64,000 nt of DNA from Endotrypanum monterogeii (taxonomy: Eukaryota > Euglenozoa > Kinetoplastea > Trypanosomatida > Trypanosomatidae). The notes beneath the pieces are model-generated. The model ran no database searches. It was not told the DNA's origin and saw nothing but the letters and a program-made list of their open reading frames with translations. Shown here in pieces: positions 47,757-57,829 of this stretch. Location: assembly GCA_000333855.2 (NCBI GenBank), contig CM007315.1:292116-356115 (forward strand), given 5' to 3'. The position numbers were made by a program, and so were the translations under genes. Within the stretch, counting starts at the first letter, position 1. Every line of letters starts with the position of its first letter.

Positions 47757-48819
47757 AATTTATATATAAATATATTTTTATATGTTAACGTACACGACAG
47801 AGGGGGGTGAAACTCTCCAAAAGAACTCGTGTCCTACACCCGTAGAACAACGCGAAAGACCGCTGCCCGCTTTTAGAGTATTCAAAACAAAACTAATTTT
47901 CTGTTTGAGTAGATGGAGGGGCTGAACGGTGCGAATGGAAAGATGGATGGATGTGTTGTGATGTGATGTACGTTAATGTCTTTCAGAGGAGGAAAACAAA
48001 ATAGAGCTAGAGCCACACACACACACACACACACACAGACACACAGAGACGAGCCAAAAACAGTAATAAAATAAAATTAAAGAAGAAAGCGAATCCTTGA
48101 GAAGAAGAAAAAAAATAAGTGACGATGATGATAATACCGGAAGACAATCAAGTAAACTAATTTGACATGAGCTCACAAAAAAGGAGGGCAAGGAAATATG
48201 TGCTGAACTATCCCTCTCTCCCTTTACCGGTAGCAAGGACACGCACACCTTTATTTCAAAGAGGCGCACGCAAACAGCACAGACACTAGGAAGAAATACT
48301 GAAAAACAAAAACAAAAAAAACAGTTTCACCTTTTCTTTTTTTTTTTTTGAAGGGAAGAGGCGAGAAAATGGAGGGAGGGGATGGAAGGATGAAGCTGAA
48401 CAACAATCTTTGCAGAGGATCAAAAAGGTGAAACGTTTTGTTTTCAAAAATATATACACACTAATAATGACGTAGACGTTGTGAACAACACACAGAGAGA
48501 GAGAGAGAGACAGACAGACACACTTGGACGCAGAGAAAGAAGTCGATAGAGGTCTGGGTTCCCGAAGAAACGAAGGGGCTCAACTGACGAATATACGATA
48601 AAAAAAAACAGGAAAAGGAGGGATGAGAAAATCAAGTGCTCGAGGTAGTGGAGAAGAGGGGAGAAGAAAAATGGTGGTTACGGAAGAGGGGGATGGCCGG
48701 GGTAGGGGAGTTAATTCGAGTTATCCCATCGATGACCTTACTGGAGAAATGTTCTTCTGAGTAAAACCCAAACGTAGGAGTACGTGTTTGGGGGGGGGGA
48801 ATGATTTCTTTTCAGATCA

Positions 48820-48824
<5 letters not shown>

Positions 48825-48855
<31 letters not shown>

Positions 48856-48875
48856 TTATTTATTTATTTATTTAT
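48825..48875. repeat. (TA)n followed by (TTTA)n
   Basis: TA dinucleotides grading into TTTA tetranucleotides. Confidence 0.9.
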
Positions 48876-49785
48876 GTGATCAACAAATTAGGTCTGATAT
48901 CCAGCCTCTCTTTCACGCAGCTGTGGGGGTGCAGAACCCGCATGCGCCACCCCCAATGATACAGACGCAGTTGGATGCGCAGCAAGGAGAGACGCTTTGC
49001 ACGAAATCGGATGAAGAAGACGGCTGGAGGCAGTGCCACGCAAAGGGGGGGGACAAAAATAAAATATAAAAAATATATATTATGTTCAACAGCAGTCGCC
49101 GTGTATGTTCCGCTGGAATGTAATGCGGTGAAATTAATGCCTCTTTGTGGAGAGGAGGGAATATCGTCTCGGAGGGGCTGTTCAGTCGTACGGCGATGCG
49201 CGTTGTTTCAGAGAGCAATACCGCAACAAAGAGTAGCGGATCTGTGGCGCAGTCGGTGAAGCAGTAGCGAGAGAAAGGGGGGGGGGCAAGGAGACACGAG
49301 GTGCGGGAGAGAGGGACGATGTAGGGGACTTTAACATGTATATATGTATATAGGATTATCAAGAAAAGTGAGCAGGATATTTGTGTTCAAATTAACACGT
49401 TTCCATATCCGTTCAGTGTAGTCTGAACGAAAAAAAAAAGGAGGTGGGAAACCATTCGGCGAAGACCTCACCCTGGCGCACCCCGAGAGCTGCTGGGGAT
49501 GGGGGAGCTCATCTTCCCTCCTCCCAGCGCCCCGAGTTTACCGCAGCAACTGCAGTGTTCCTCTCACTTCCAGCGGCAATAAGGAAAAATAAATATATTC
49601 CGTTGATGCACAGAGCGCAAACCTGCACATGGCACCTGCCATAAACTTGCTGTGCCGGCACCGCTATCATCCATTATATTTGACGACGTCCTTTGGGGGG
49701 AGGGGGTATTCATATCTCACATCAAGTGAATGGTGGTTGTACAATAAATATAGATCAATATATATATATATATATATATATACAA

Positions 49786-49950
49786 CTATGTGTTGGTGCG
49801 TATGTCTTGGTGAAGGGGGCAGGAGATGCGAAAAACAAAAGAATGGGCGCGCTCAAAATGACATAAAATATCTTCGAGGTCGTCATGTGCAGTTAAAATG
49901 AGACCTATATCTGCACAAAAAGAAGAAGCAATGCGATGACGTACATCCAT
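49786..49950 (-). CDS. Possible small ORF, 54 aa, hypothetical
   Basis: A minus frame from the ATG at 49950 encodes about 54 residues of balanced composition (MDVRHRIASSFCADIGLILT, then acidic and His/Phe-containing sequence) with no homopolymer artefact. A T8 tract and AG candidates lie just upstream on the minus strand. There is no recognisable family, the length is within chance for a stop-free run, and it is listed only as a candidate. Confidence 0.2.
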   Translation of the reverse strand: MDVRHRIASSFCADIGLILTAHDDLEDILCHFERAHSFVFRISCPLHQDIRTNT

Positions 49951-50622
49951 TTCAACCTCCACATCCACCTAAACTCCAAAAATGACAAAAAAAACGCCGT
50001 GGAAGACAACTAAGACACCACACACAACACTAAACAGAAAAGAAAGACATACCAAAAAAAAAAACACTTTCCAAAAACATATGTCATGTTCACTAGAACT
50101 TGGCCACCATCAGCAGCAAATACAGGCGCGTGTCCTACGTGACTATGCGATCGTGCGGCCTCCCTCTGCTCTGTTCTCCGCAGCAGCAGCAGCAGCAGCC
50201 TCCCCTCCCCCACCCCAATCTCCCGCTCCCCTTTCGACGCAGAGATGCACACACACACTCACACACATACACATACATATACACACACATATATATTCGC
50301 CGATAAAGTGAGTACACGATGACGATCAACGGTTAATATCATACGAGGAAGGGGGGGGTTGTGCAAATCGACAGAAGAAAAGTGAGAGGCAAACAGGTCA
50401 CGATACGACTGCTGCTGCGTGTCGCCTTCGATGGGGGGGGGAGAGAGGCACTGAAGGGGAAAGAAAGAGGAGAAGCATGTAACCAGAAAAAGGGGGCAAT
50501 AACAACAAAAAAATCCACATCACAGATACCACCCCTCCTCCCCGTGTCTGTCTGTCTTGAGATGTGCACGAATAAAAAAAGATCATTTCGATCGGATAAC
50601 TCACAAATATATATATATATAT

Positions 50623-51031
50623 NNNNNNNNNNNNNNNNNNNNNNNNNNNNNNNNNNNNNNNNNNNNNNNNNNNNNNNNNNNNNNNNNNNNNNNNNNNNNN
50701 NNNNNNNNNNNNNNNNNNNNNNNNNNNNNNNNNNNNNNNNNNNNNNNNNNNNNNNNNNNNNNNNNNNNNNNNNNNNNNNNNNNNNNNNNNNNNNNNNNNN
50801 NNNNNNNNNNNNNNNNNNNNNNNNNNNNNNNNNNNNNNNNNNNNNNNNNNNNNNNNNNNNNNNNNNNNNNNNNNNNNNNNNNNNNNNNNNNNNNNNNNNN
50901 NNNNNNNNNNNNNNNNNNNNNNNNNNNNNNNNNNNNNNNNNNNNNNNNNNNNNNNNNNNNNNNNNNNNNNNNNNNNNNNNNNNNNNNNNNNNNNNNNNNN
51001 NNNNNNNNNNNNNNNNNNNNNNNNNNNNNNN
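50623..51031. other. Assembly gap (409 N)
   Basis: A run of N bounded by TA dinucleotides on both sides (50,606-50,622 and 51,033-51,066), so the break was probably caused by the microsatellite. Confidence 1.
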
Positions 51032-51068
<37 letters not shown>

Positions 51069-51679
51069 ATCACAACGTGCGCGTGTCCATTGGTGTACAG
51101 GAAACTCTCCCATCTTCTCTAACCGCTCAGTACCACACACGACCCAACAGAAAGATCGACATCGAATCTTTAACACCAGAAAAACAGTCACAAATACTTG
51201 GGGGAAAAAAAGTGACAAGGAGAAAGGGGTGACAGGTGTATGTCTCCACTACACTCTCGTTTCATTTTTTTTTCATTTTTCTTCCCCTTGCGGCAGTTGG
51301 TGTTAGCGCATCTGCATTGAGATTTTGATTTGAAAATTCAGTCAACGGCAAAGGAAAGAAAAGGGTGAGCGCGACACTCACCCTCCGCTCCCTTTGATGT
51401 TACAAATCACGGCACACAGGAGTGTGGACCTGTGGCTGAGACGAGAAACTAAACATGGAAGAATAAAACGTACGCATCAGGCGAAAGCACTGCAGCTCCT
51501 CAACCTCCTCCTCTCCACCATCCCGAAGATGAAACACATACAGGTTCTACCTCCATTTACATTTGGGCTACATGAAGGGGGGGGGGGTAGCAACATTGAG
51601 AGAGGAGGCGAGGAGCTGCGACACTGCTCAAACGCTGCTTCAGTTCGACATTGGGCCCGTCACTAAAAAAAAATACTCC

Positions 51680-52564
51680 CTAATGGGCGTCCATCGACAT
51701 CGGATCCGCGTGCGATTCCGCCGCCTCCGTGTCATCCACGTGTAGCGTGGTGGCCTCAGCCGTTTCTATCACCATCGCCTTTGTTTTCTTCTTGAGCTTG
51801 TGCTTGGGTTTGGAATTTGTTTTGATAGCACGAAGCCTGAAGGCCCTGTCCTGCTCTTTCTTCGACGTCTTCACATGTTTAACTTCGCCTCCCTTGGTGG
51901 CGTCCCGCGACGCTCCCTTCGGAAAGGTCAACAGGCTGCCATCCACCCTCTGCACCTTCTCAACGTTTTGACGCCGCCGGGAGGTCTTCAGAGAGTCAGT
52001 CCGGCCGCCATTCCCAGCTGCATTTTCTGGGCGAGAGGTGAGTGCCTTCTGTGGTTGGCTGCACGTGCGATGCAGCTGTTGTGTTTTCCTAGTCGTTGGG
52101 AAAGCGGCCGCATTCTCAAAAGCCAGTGTCCCCTGCGCAGCCTGTGGCTTTGCCTGCAACGTTTTCCCGTCGGCAGGTGGGGTCGGGGGGGCATCTGCTG
52201 GGGCGCCACAGTGCAGGAGGCGATTGCGCTGCGATATATTCACCACTGTCCCCTCGAAGGGCACAGCGCGCGTCTTGCCGCACCTTGCAGTGGCGGCGGC
52301 GGCAGCAGCGCCACCAGGGTAGCGTGTTTCACCAAGGGATGGACGACTCGCGACACGGGTGCACGCTATGGACACCTCCAACCGAAGGGGACGCTCAGTC
52401 CGCGCATCAGGCGCGGACGCCGCACCCGATGCACCGAATCGGTGATCGCTTACAGTCGACAACTCCTCCACCTCTCCGGCTGCTGCCTCCGTCTCTATCT
52501 CAGGTGCTTCTGCTACAGCTATCACATCTGCCTCCTCCTCGTGCTCATGAGGAATCTCAGCCAT
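51680..52564 (-). CDS. Hypothetical basic low-complexity protein
   Basis: 294 aa, ATG at 52564. No known family. The N-terminus (1-40) is acidic (MAEIPHEHEEEADVIAVAEA). The middle is Ala/Pro/Thr-rich with poly-Ala (about 86-92) and a more ordered patch near 100-120 (PFEGTVVNISQRNRLLHCGA). Residues about 180-270 are Lys/Arg-rich with several possible nuclear localisation signals (KTSRRRQNVEK, KPKHKLKKKTK). A short acidic tail ends it. The composition suggests a nuclear or nucleolar protein, by inference. Its length and the lack of competing minus frames make it a likely gene, though sequence conservation would be needed to be sure. Confidence 0.65.
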   Translation of the reverse strand: MAEIPHEHEEEADVIAVAEAPEIETEAAAGEVEELSTVSDHRFGASGAASAPDARTERPLRLEVSIACTRVASRPSLGETRYPGGAAAAAATARCGKTRAVPFEGTVVNISQRNRLLHCGAPADAPPTPPADGKTLQAKPQAAQGTLAFENAAAFPTTRKTQQLHRTCSQPQKALTSRPENAAGNGGRTDSLKTSRRRQNVEKVQRVDGSLLTFPKGASRDATKGGEVKHVKTSKKEQDRAFRLRAIKTNSKPKHKLKKKTKAMVIETAEATTLHVDDTEAAESHADPMSMDAH

Positions 52565-53219
52565 GATGATGTGTATAAATATATATATGTGGGTGTGTGT
52601 AGGTGTGTTCTCTCGACTCGGCTCCAGTGTCGCCTAGTCGTGACTTGACAAAATTGGGCCTGGGGAAAATCGCGTCAACGTCCCGTACAGATATTCTTCG
52701 AGTCGTCTTTTTATCGGTTGCGCATGAAGGGAACACACCGGGGGATGGGGGGAAAATTTTTTTGTCGCGTCGTCTGCTGAGGTGAGCGGAAAATGGAGCA
52801 CGAAAATGGTAAACAAAAAGAAAAAGCAAGGAGAAAAAAAGAAAAATGCACACGCAAAGATGTGGGCGAGACTTCGTAAATATAGTTATTGCGATAGAAA
52901 GAAGCGCAGAGGTTTGCAGAGGTTAGATGAGTGAGAGGGGAAAAATGATAATAGCGGCAGAAGCCAAAGTGGAGGAAGAAGGGAAGAGGGCAGAGGGTGT
53001 TTGCTCGGCAAGAAAAAAAAATGAAAATAAAAAGACTCCAATGCACCGACCTCTTGAGTGGCGGGTGCGGCGTAGAAGATGTGTGATAAAAAATGGATTC
53101 TGAAACCGCCGAAGGGAAGAAAGAGAAAGATGCGAGGAAAAAAAAAGAAGGGGGAGGTGACGCGGCCGCATTTTTTTTTTTTCGATTGTCCAACATAAAC
53201 GACACGGGAGGATATCTCC

Positions 53220-53870
53220 ACAAGACATATGCGGCTACAACGGAGGGAGGCTGACTCCTTCACTTCCGTTGTATGTAGACACTTTGCTGCAGCTTCCAAC
53301 CACGTGTGCAACTTTTCCAAAAGAAATGGAGGGGTGCAGACACGGTATCCACACAGAATCTTTTGCACACCCCACTGCATTGTGCCCAAAAGCAGCCCAG
53401 AGGGAAAAGAGATCACACAGATACACACAGATACACACACACAGATACAGACAGACGTATCCTTTTCATTCACAAATGGAAAATATGATTGCTGAATTTC
53501 TAGCTGCAGGCGACGATAGCCTCTCTGGAAATAAAATAGGGGGAGAATCGTTGGAGCGTATGCAAAGGTGATCACCCCACCATCACCACCACCACCGTCC
53601 TCCTCCTCCCCCCCCCCGCCACCGGGTCTCGAAGTATGCATTGAAACATACAGCGGCGCCTCAACACCAACGACACCACCACCTGTGATCCGCTAAGGGG
53701 CACACTCCATTTCGTAGCCTCAGGAGCACCGCAGTAAGCGTCCCCTGCAGGCATGCGAACATCCCTCCCATGGTGCCAGAAAAATTGACAGGTAAGCCAA
53801 TGCCCAGACACTCGCGGAACCGTACGAGCCCCCATTTTTGCAGTGCTACACAGAAGCGCACTTCTCACCT
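53220..53870 (-). pseudogene. Frameshifted Tim17/22/23-like membrane protein fragment
   Basis: Two minus frames read as one membrane protein if joined by a single indel near 53,690. The upstream frame has FRECLGIGLPVN, then FSGTMGGMFACLQGTLTAVL and LRLRNG. The downstream frame has ITGGGVVGVEAPLYVSM. Gly-rich segments followed by RLRNG and a GGGVVG motif resemble the repeated Gly-zipper helices of Tim17-family proteins. The downstream frame continues through a Gly/Glu linker and a CA-repeat-encoded Cys/Val stretch to GLLLGTMQWGVQKILCGYR and LEKLHTWLEAAAKCL (to about 53,222). No ATG opens the upstream frame. It is either a decayed gene or a real gene damaged by assembly errors. The family assignment is my reading only. 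Confidence 0.3.
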
Positions 53871-54107
53871 AGGTAGTGAAAATTTTACTGCGAAAAAGCT
53901 TCACCTCGAGTACCTGATCCTGTGACCTCCACTGGCAGCGTCACATCGAGCAAAGGTCTCAAGACTGTTTGGACCAACGCCTACTAGAGGAAATAAGTTT
54001 CTTATAGCAAAGACGAGGGTGCAGCCCTCTTCCGCAAGGCATTTATATCAGTGCAGTCAAAAAAAAAAAATCGGAAACAAAACATTATAAAATGTGTACA
54101 TATGGAA

Positions 54108-54142
<35 letters not shown>

Positions 54143-54200
54143 TTGAGCGGAGCAAAGAAAATTGTTGGGTGTCGTTGCACACGCATACGGTACCAATGTC

Positions 54201-54228
54201 GTGTGTGTGTGTGTGTGTGTGTGTGTGT
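54201..54228. repeat. (TG)n microsatellite
   Basis: Uninterrupted TG dinucleotides. Confidence 0.9.
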
Positions 54229-54683
54229 CATAGCACACGAGCACCAGACGCGAATAGCGAAACAAATGCACGACACTCGAGAGCAGAACTTATTTGTAAC
54301 ATAATACAAAACACGCGAACAGCTACAGGGGTGAATGGGGGAGGGGGCAACAGCGATTCCATAAACCTCGGCTTCAGTATGCCGGAAAGAGAGAGAGACA
54401 GACAGCCACTGAGAAAGGAGGGTGCAAGAAACAACAGCAGCACCCCCATCCTCCTAGGATGGGGATAGAGAGGGAAGGTGCAGTCACCGCTCAGGGAGAA
54501 AACAGGGACAAAGATTAAAAGAGGAAGGGGATATGGATGACCTATTTCTGTGCACCACACACACACACACACACACAACCTCATTTTTTTTCTCTATTCT
54601 TTACCCGTAGATCAAAAAACCTCAAACAAACTCCGCACACGAAAACTCTTTCGATAATGAAAAAAAAAAGAATTTGAAAAATC

Positions 54684-56891
54684 TCAGATGATCGGAACAG
54701 ATGACCACCAGCGTCGCACAGCAGACATCACACCAACTTTTCCTCGAAAAAACGAAGATTGCAGATTCCGAGGGGCCGGTCGCATATTTCCATCCAAACC
54801 ATTCGCTTTAAGGAGCAGTGAGACGTCATCTTCGCGTCTCGACAAGGGAAGGAGACCGTAGCGGTAAAGAGTGTAGGCAACACTATAGCACTTGACATAC
54901 GACATAGTTAGCTCCTCATCTTCCTCGATATGCTCTGTAGCTCGCACCACCACTTGGTATGAGAGAGCTGCGCTAGTCAACGTGTTGTCTGTCACATCAC
55001 CACGAGATGCAAGTGAGTCCTCCCCGAAGGTGCGACCATCACTTTCGCCTGACCGTTGAACAGTCTCCACTGCGTACGAGATGTTGGGTACGCCGCCGGG
55101 CGGATGACTTATCATGTCCAAGAGTGGCACAACAGTCGGTATTGCGGTGGGGTCGACCTCGTTGACGTGCAGTCGATCGTTATCGAGAGCACCCAACACA
55201 TGTCTGTAGAAGGCATACTTGCCTCGCATCACTGTCCTCCCAAATTTGTCCATCTTCTCGCCTTCGACGCTCTCCTCGCCAATACACTCGAAGGCGGTGC
55301 GGTGAACACGAATATGCGGTAGCGTCTTTTGGCGAGATAGGACGATGCGAAGAGCCCACTCGATGTCCTCCAGCGACGGCGGCGGCTTTCCGTGTGTTCG
55401 GCAGGCGAGGGTAGCAGCATCCCGCGTGCTTTTCTGAACAGCGCACAGATTTGTGTTACTGTCGTCCCGGGAGAGCTCGCACCCTGTGTTGACGGCAGCG
55501 ACGGCACCGACCACAACAGTGTCACTGCATTCTCCTTCCCTAGAAAGAAGAGGCACCGTTGAGCCAAGCGCTCTAGGGACGTCCTCGCTACCCAACGCCA
55601 CCCCTCGGACCCCCGTACTTGGCCCTCGCCCGCCTGCCGATTCGTACGCCGCCCACCACAGTGCGTGAAGCTCCCGCATGTAATGCCGAAAGCGATACAC
55701 ATGGTCCCCATACTCCATGTGCGTCATGGGGTCCAGGACATCGCGGTGCAACGCCTCGATGACCTCATCATTGAAGAGCTCCGCAGAGCTCAGAAGACGG
55801 AGATAGGGGTAGAGTGGACTGGCGTCACCGTCTGCCTTCTCACACGCTAGCCGCAGCGCCGCGCAGACCTGATCAAGAAAGACCGGGTGTGGAATGGGGT
55901 CGAAGGAAGATCGCTGGACGGAGAGGAGTCGCTTGACGGTCTCGTAGGAGGGCATACCCACCCGTTGCTCAGAGGCGGTAGAAACATTCTCCAGCGTTTC
56001 ACTGTTCAAGGTGAGTCGGCCAACGTGGCTAGCGGCATCTGCGGAGGCGGCCGAGGTAAGGGGAATGGTAAGAATTACGTCCCCCGGCTTGAACGTCTTC
56101 TTGGCGTACACCCCACGTGCTGTTGCACGGCGCAAATCCAACAGCACGTTGCTGTCGAGCTGCCCCCTCAGCACAGAGTCTTCCGGAAGAACACTTTCGC
56201 GTAGCCAACGCATGAACGGCAGCGTAACATCTTCTTCCAGCACACCCCTCGAGTCCCGCGAGATCCACGAGTCCTCCTCCACGCGCACTCTACCCAGTGC
56301 GGGTGAGGTCAAACTCGACGCCCACATGGGCAATTTTGGCTTTGGGGTGTTGTTTGGCACCTCCACGCCATAAAAGTTTCGGCTCGCGCGCTGACTAGGG
56401 TCGCTGACAAACGAAAATTTGCCTGCACGCTTCTCCGAGAGCGGCCGCTGCGGGATGGGCGGGAGATCAGCACCGGGGTAGACCACAGGTAACCCTTCAC
56501 GCACATGGGAGGAGTGCTCACCAGCAGCGCCGCCCTCACGCCTATGCACGCTGTCAGCAGCCAATGTGTGGGGAAAGCGTCGGCGACGCCGCTGTTGCTG
56601 CTTCGCCGGATACGCTACACTCGCATCCGGCGAGAGGCCTACTCGTTCACCATCTGCGGCGTCCTCGGTGAACTTGGATATCGTGTGTGCGTCACGTGTC
56701 TGTTTTGGAGATGCCTGTGGGTGTGAATTCGCATGATGAGAAGGAAACGCGCTGAAAGAAAGCACATCTTCGCCTGAACCCTCGATACTTCTTCCGGAGA
56801 CCGCGATGGGTCCATTTTTTTGAGAACAGCGACGAAGCAACCGACACGCTCCACCGATGCCCAGGCCTGGGGCATCCGTTATTCGTCTCAT
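54684..56891 (-). CDS. SET-domain methyltransferase, RKM/SETD3-like
   Basis: 735 aa, ATG at 56891. The SET domain is split by inserts, as in the RKM/SETD3/RuBisCO LSMT class. The start is at about 256-278 (TARGVYAKKTFKPGDVILTI, the G-x-G/A type N-terminal motif). The substrate-binding insert covers about 330-560, and the C-terminal half has VVPLLDMISH (about 587-596, the D-x-x-N/S-H motif), VPNISY and DEELTMSYV (about 658-666). It ends with the YTLYRYGLLP segment (about 673-682). These families methylate lysine (or histidine, in SETD3) on ribosomal proteins, actin or other non-histone targets. The N-terminal 220 residues are low-complexity with an Arg run (RRRRRF), and the extreme N-terminus (MRRITDAPGLGIGGACRLLR) is basic. 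A mitochondrial location is therefore possible. The large inserts (about 410-500 and 605-645) are Ser/Gly-rich. Confidence 0.9.
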   Translation of the reverse strand: MRRITDAPGLGIGGACRLLRRCSQKNGPIAVSGRSIEGSGEDVLSFSAFPSHHANSHPQASPKQTRDAHTISKFTEDAADGERVGLSPDASVAYPAKQQQRRRRRFPHTLAADSVHRREGGAAGEHSSHVREGLPVVYPGADLPPIPQRPLSEKRAGKFSFVSDPSQRASRNFYGVEVPNNTPKPKLPMWASSLTSPALGRVRVEEDSWISRDSRGVLEEDVTLPFMRWLRESVLPEDSVLRGQLDSNVLLDLRRATARGVYAKKTFKPGDVILTIPLTSAASADAASHVGRLTLNSETLENVSTASEQRVGMPSYETVKRLLSVQRSSFDPIPHPVFLDQVCAALRLACEKADGDASPLYPYLRLLSSAELFNDEVIEALHRDVLDPMTHMEYGDHVYRFRHYMRELHALWWAAYESAGGRGPSTGVRGVALGSEDVPRALGSTVPLLSREGECSDTVVVGAVAAVNTGCELSRDDSNTNLCAVQKSTRDAATLACRTHGKPPPSLEDIEWALRIVLSRQKTLPHIRVHRTAFECIGEESVEGEKMDKFGRTVMRGKYAFYRHVLGALDNDRLHVNEVDPTAIPTVVPLLDMISHPPGGVPNISYAVETVQRSGESDGRTFGEDSLASRGDVTDNTLTSAALSYQVVVRATEHIEEDEELTMSYVKCYSVAYTLYRYGLLPLSRREDDVSLLLKANGLDGNMRPAPRNLQSSFFRGKVGVMSAVRRWWSSVPII

Positions 56892-56914
56892 GACTATAAT
56901 AATTTTCTAGTAGA

Positions 56915-56975
56915 CTGAGACGCACAGAATGGGGGGGGGGAAGGAAGGAGACGGGAGGGACAGAAGACTCGAGAA
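56915..56975 (-). promoter_or_regulatory. Predicted trans-splice acceptor for the SET gene
   Basis: A long minus-strand C/T tract with a C10 core (about 56,975-56,931) is followed by AG-free sequence to the first AG at 56916-56915, 24 bases before the ATG at 56891. Confidence 0.6.
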
Positions 56976-57084
56976 GGAAACTCGTGACCACACATAAAGA
57001 CGTCAACTGCAGCTGCAGAGAGAAAACGACAGAGTCCCACTTTCTCCAAAAGATCAATTAAAAATATGTTTTCTTTCTTCCACA

Positions 57085-57119
<35 letters not shown>

Positions 57120-57376
57120 GATATAGATATAGATATATATAGATATATAGATATATATCTCTGTGTGTGTGTGTCACGACATAATATTCACACGTTTCCG
57201 AATTGTTTCATCAACTGTAACTTCAGTGAAGAGAGAGGAGTAGGGGGGGGGAGGGGAGGGGGGAACCTGAAAAGGAAACGACCGAACAATAAATTTGAAA
57301 AGCAACGTGCATAATGTATACACACGCACATGATACCCTCGAATAAGAAAAAATAAAAAAACAATTTAGATAAATA

Positions 57377-57446
57377 GATATATATATATATAGATATAGA
57401 TATATATATATATAGATATAGATATATATATATATAGATATAGATA
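57377..57446. repeat. 22-bp tandem repeat, three copies
   Basis: The unit is a 16-base GA(TA)n block plus GATATA, giving period 22. Spacing between matching G residues at 57377, 57399, 57421 and 57443 is exact. Confidence 0.8.
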
Positions 57447-57829
57447 TAAATGGTTATACAATAAAAAAAAACACTGTGTCCACGCGCGCAAGAGCTGCAC
57501 ATAAGTGGAGCATACACAACCACATCGTTATGCGGTATTGCGTAGGATATATCACCTCTGTGTGGGCTCCTGTATCTCACCATGTGACAATAAGCGCAAA
57601 AAGATATAGATATCCTTGACATTATAAAATGTCTAACTCGCCGCGTTTCATGCTCCATGCAGAAAAGACACATTGTGGGATGTTATGAAGGAATCTAGTG
57701 GCCTTGCGTGCAGACAACTGCATCCAGCGCGAAGAATCAGCAGCCCCAACCCCCGCGTAGAGTGATGAGTGCCCCGTGTGACCTGGCATTCACTAGATCC
57801 ATGCTCCCCGAATCCGACGCCACCTCACC

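Larger units (their letters stand above)
47699..51679. other. Spacer with assembly gap, little coding signal
   Basis: Holds (CA)n at about 48,013-48,036, (TA)n followed by TTTA repeats at 48,825-48,875, (TA)n at 49,759-49,782, TA tracts on both sides of the N gap and A/T homopolymers. A plus frame at 48,975-49,259 and the minus frame opposite it (no ATG) are not supported. A small minus frame at 49,950-49,786 is listed separately. Confidence 0.55.
52565..54683. other. Spacer with a coding-like fragment
   Basis: Holds the frameshifted Tim17-like fragment described separately, (TA)n at about 54,108-54,129, (TG)n at 54,201-54,228 and (CA)n at about 54,557-54,578. Nothing else is supported. Confidence 0.5.
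56892..57829. other. Spacer between BPL and SET genes
   Basis: Apart from the splice acceptor it is dominated by (CA)n and (TA)n/(GATA)n near 57,083-57,150 and a 22-bp tandem repeat at 57,377-57,446. No gene seen. Confidence 0.6.

Noticed and set aside
49238..49265. tRNA 5'-end-like sequence (TGTGGCGCAGTCGGT) on the plus strand
   Set aside because: No matching B-box or acceptor stem downstream; followed by a G run.
48913..49362. 149-aa minus frame and the 94-aa plus frame opposite it
   Set aside because: The minus frame opens at TTG and has no internal ATG; the plus frame runs against transcription. Neither resembles a family.
50339..51306. Frames crossing the second N gap
   Set aside because: Their length comes from unknown bases.
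51397..51666. Plus-strand 89-aa frame before the basic hypothetical gene
   Set aside because: Opposite strand to transcription, no acceptor, no family resemblance.
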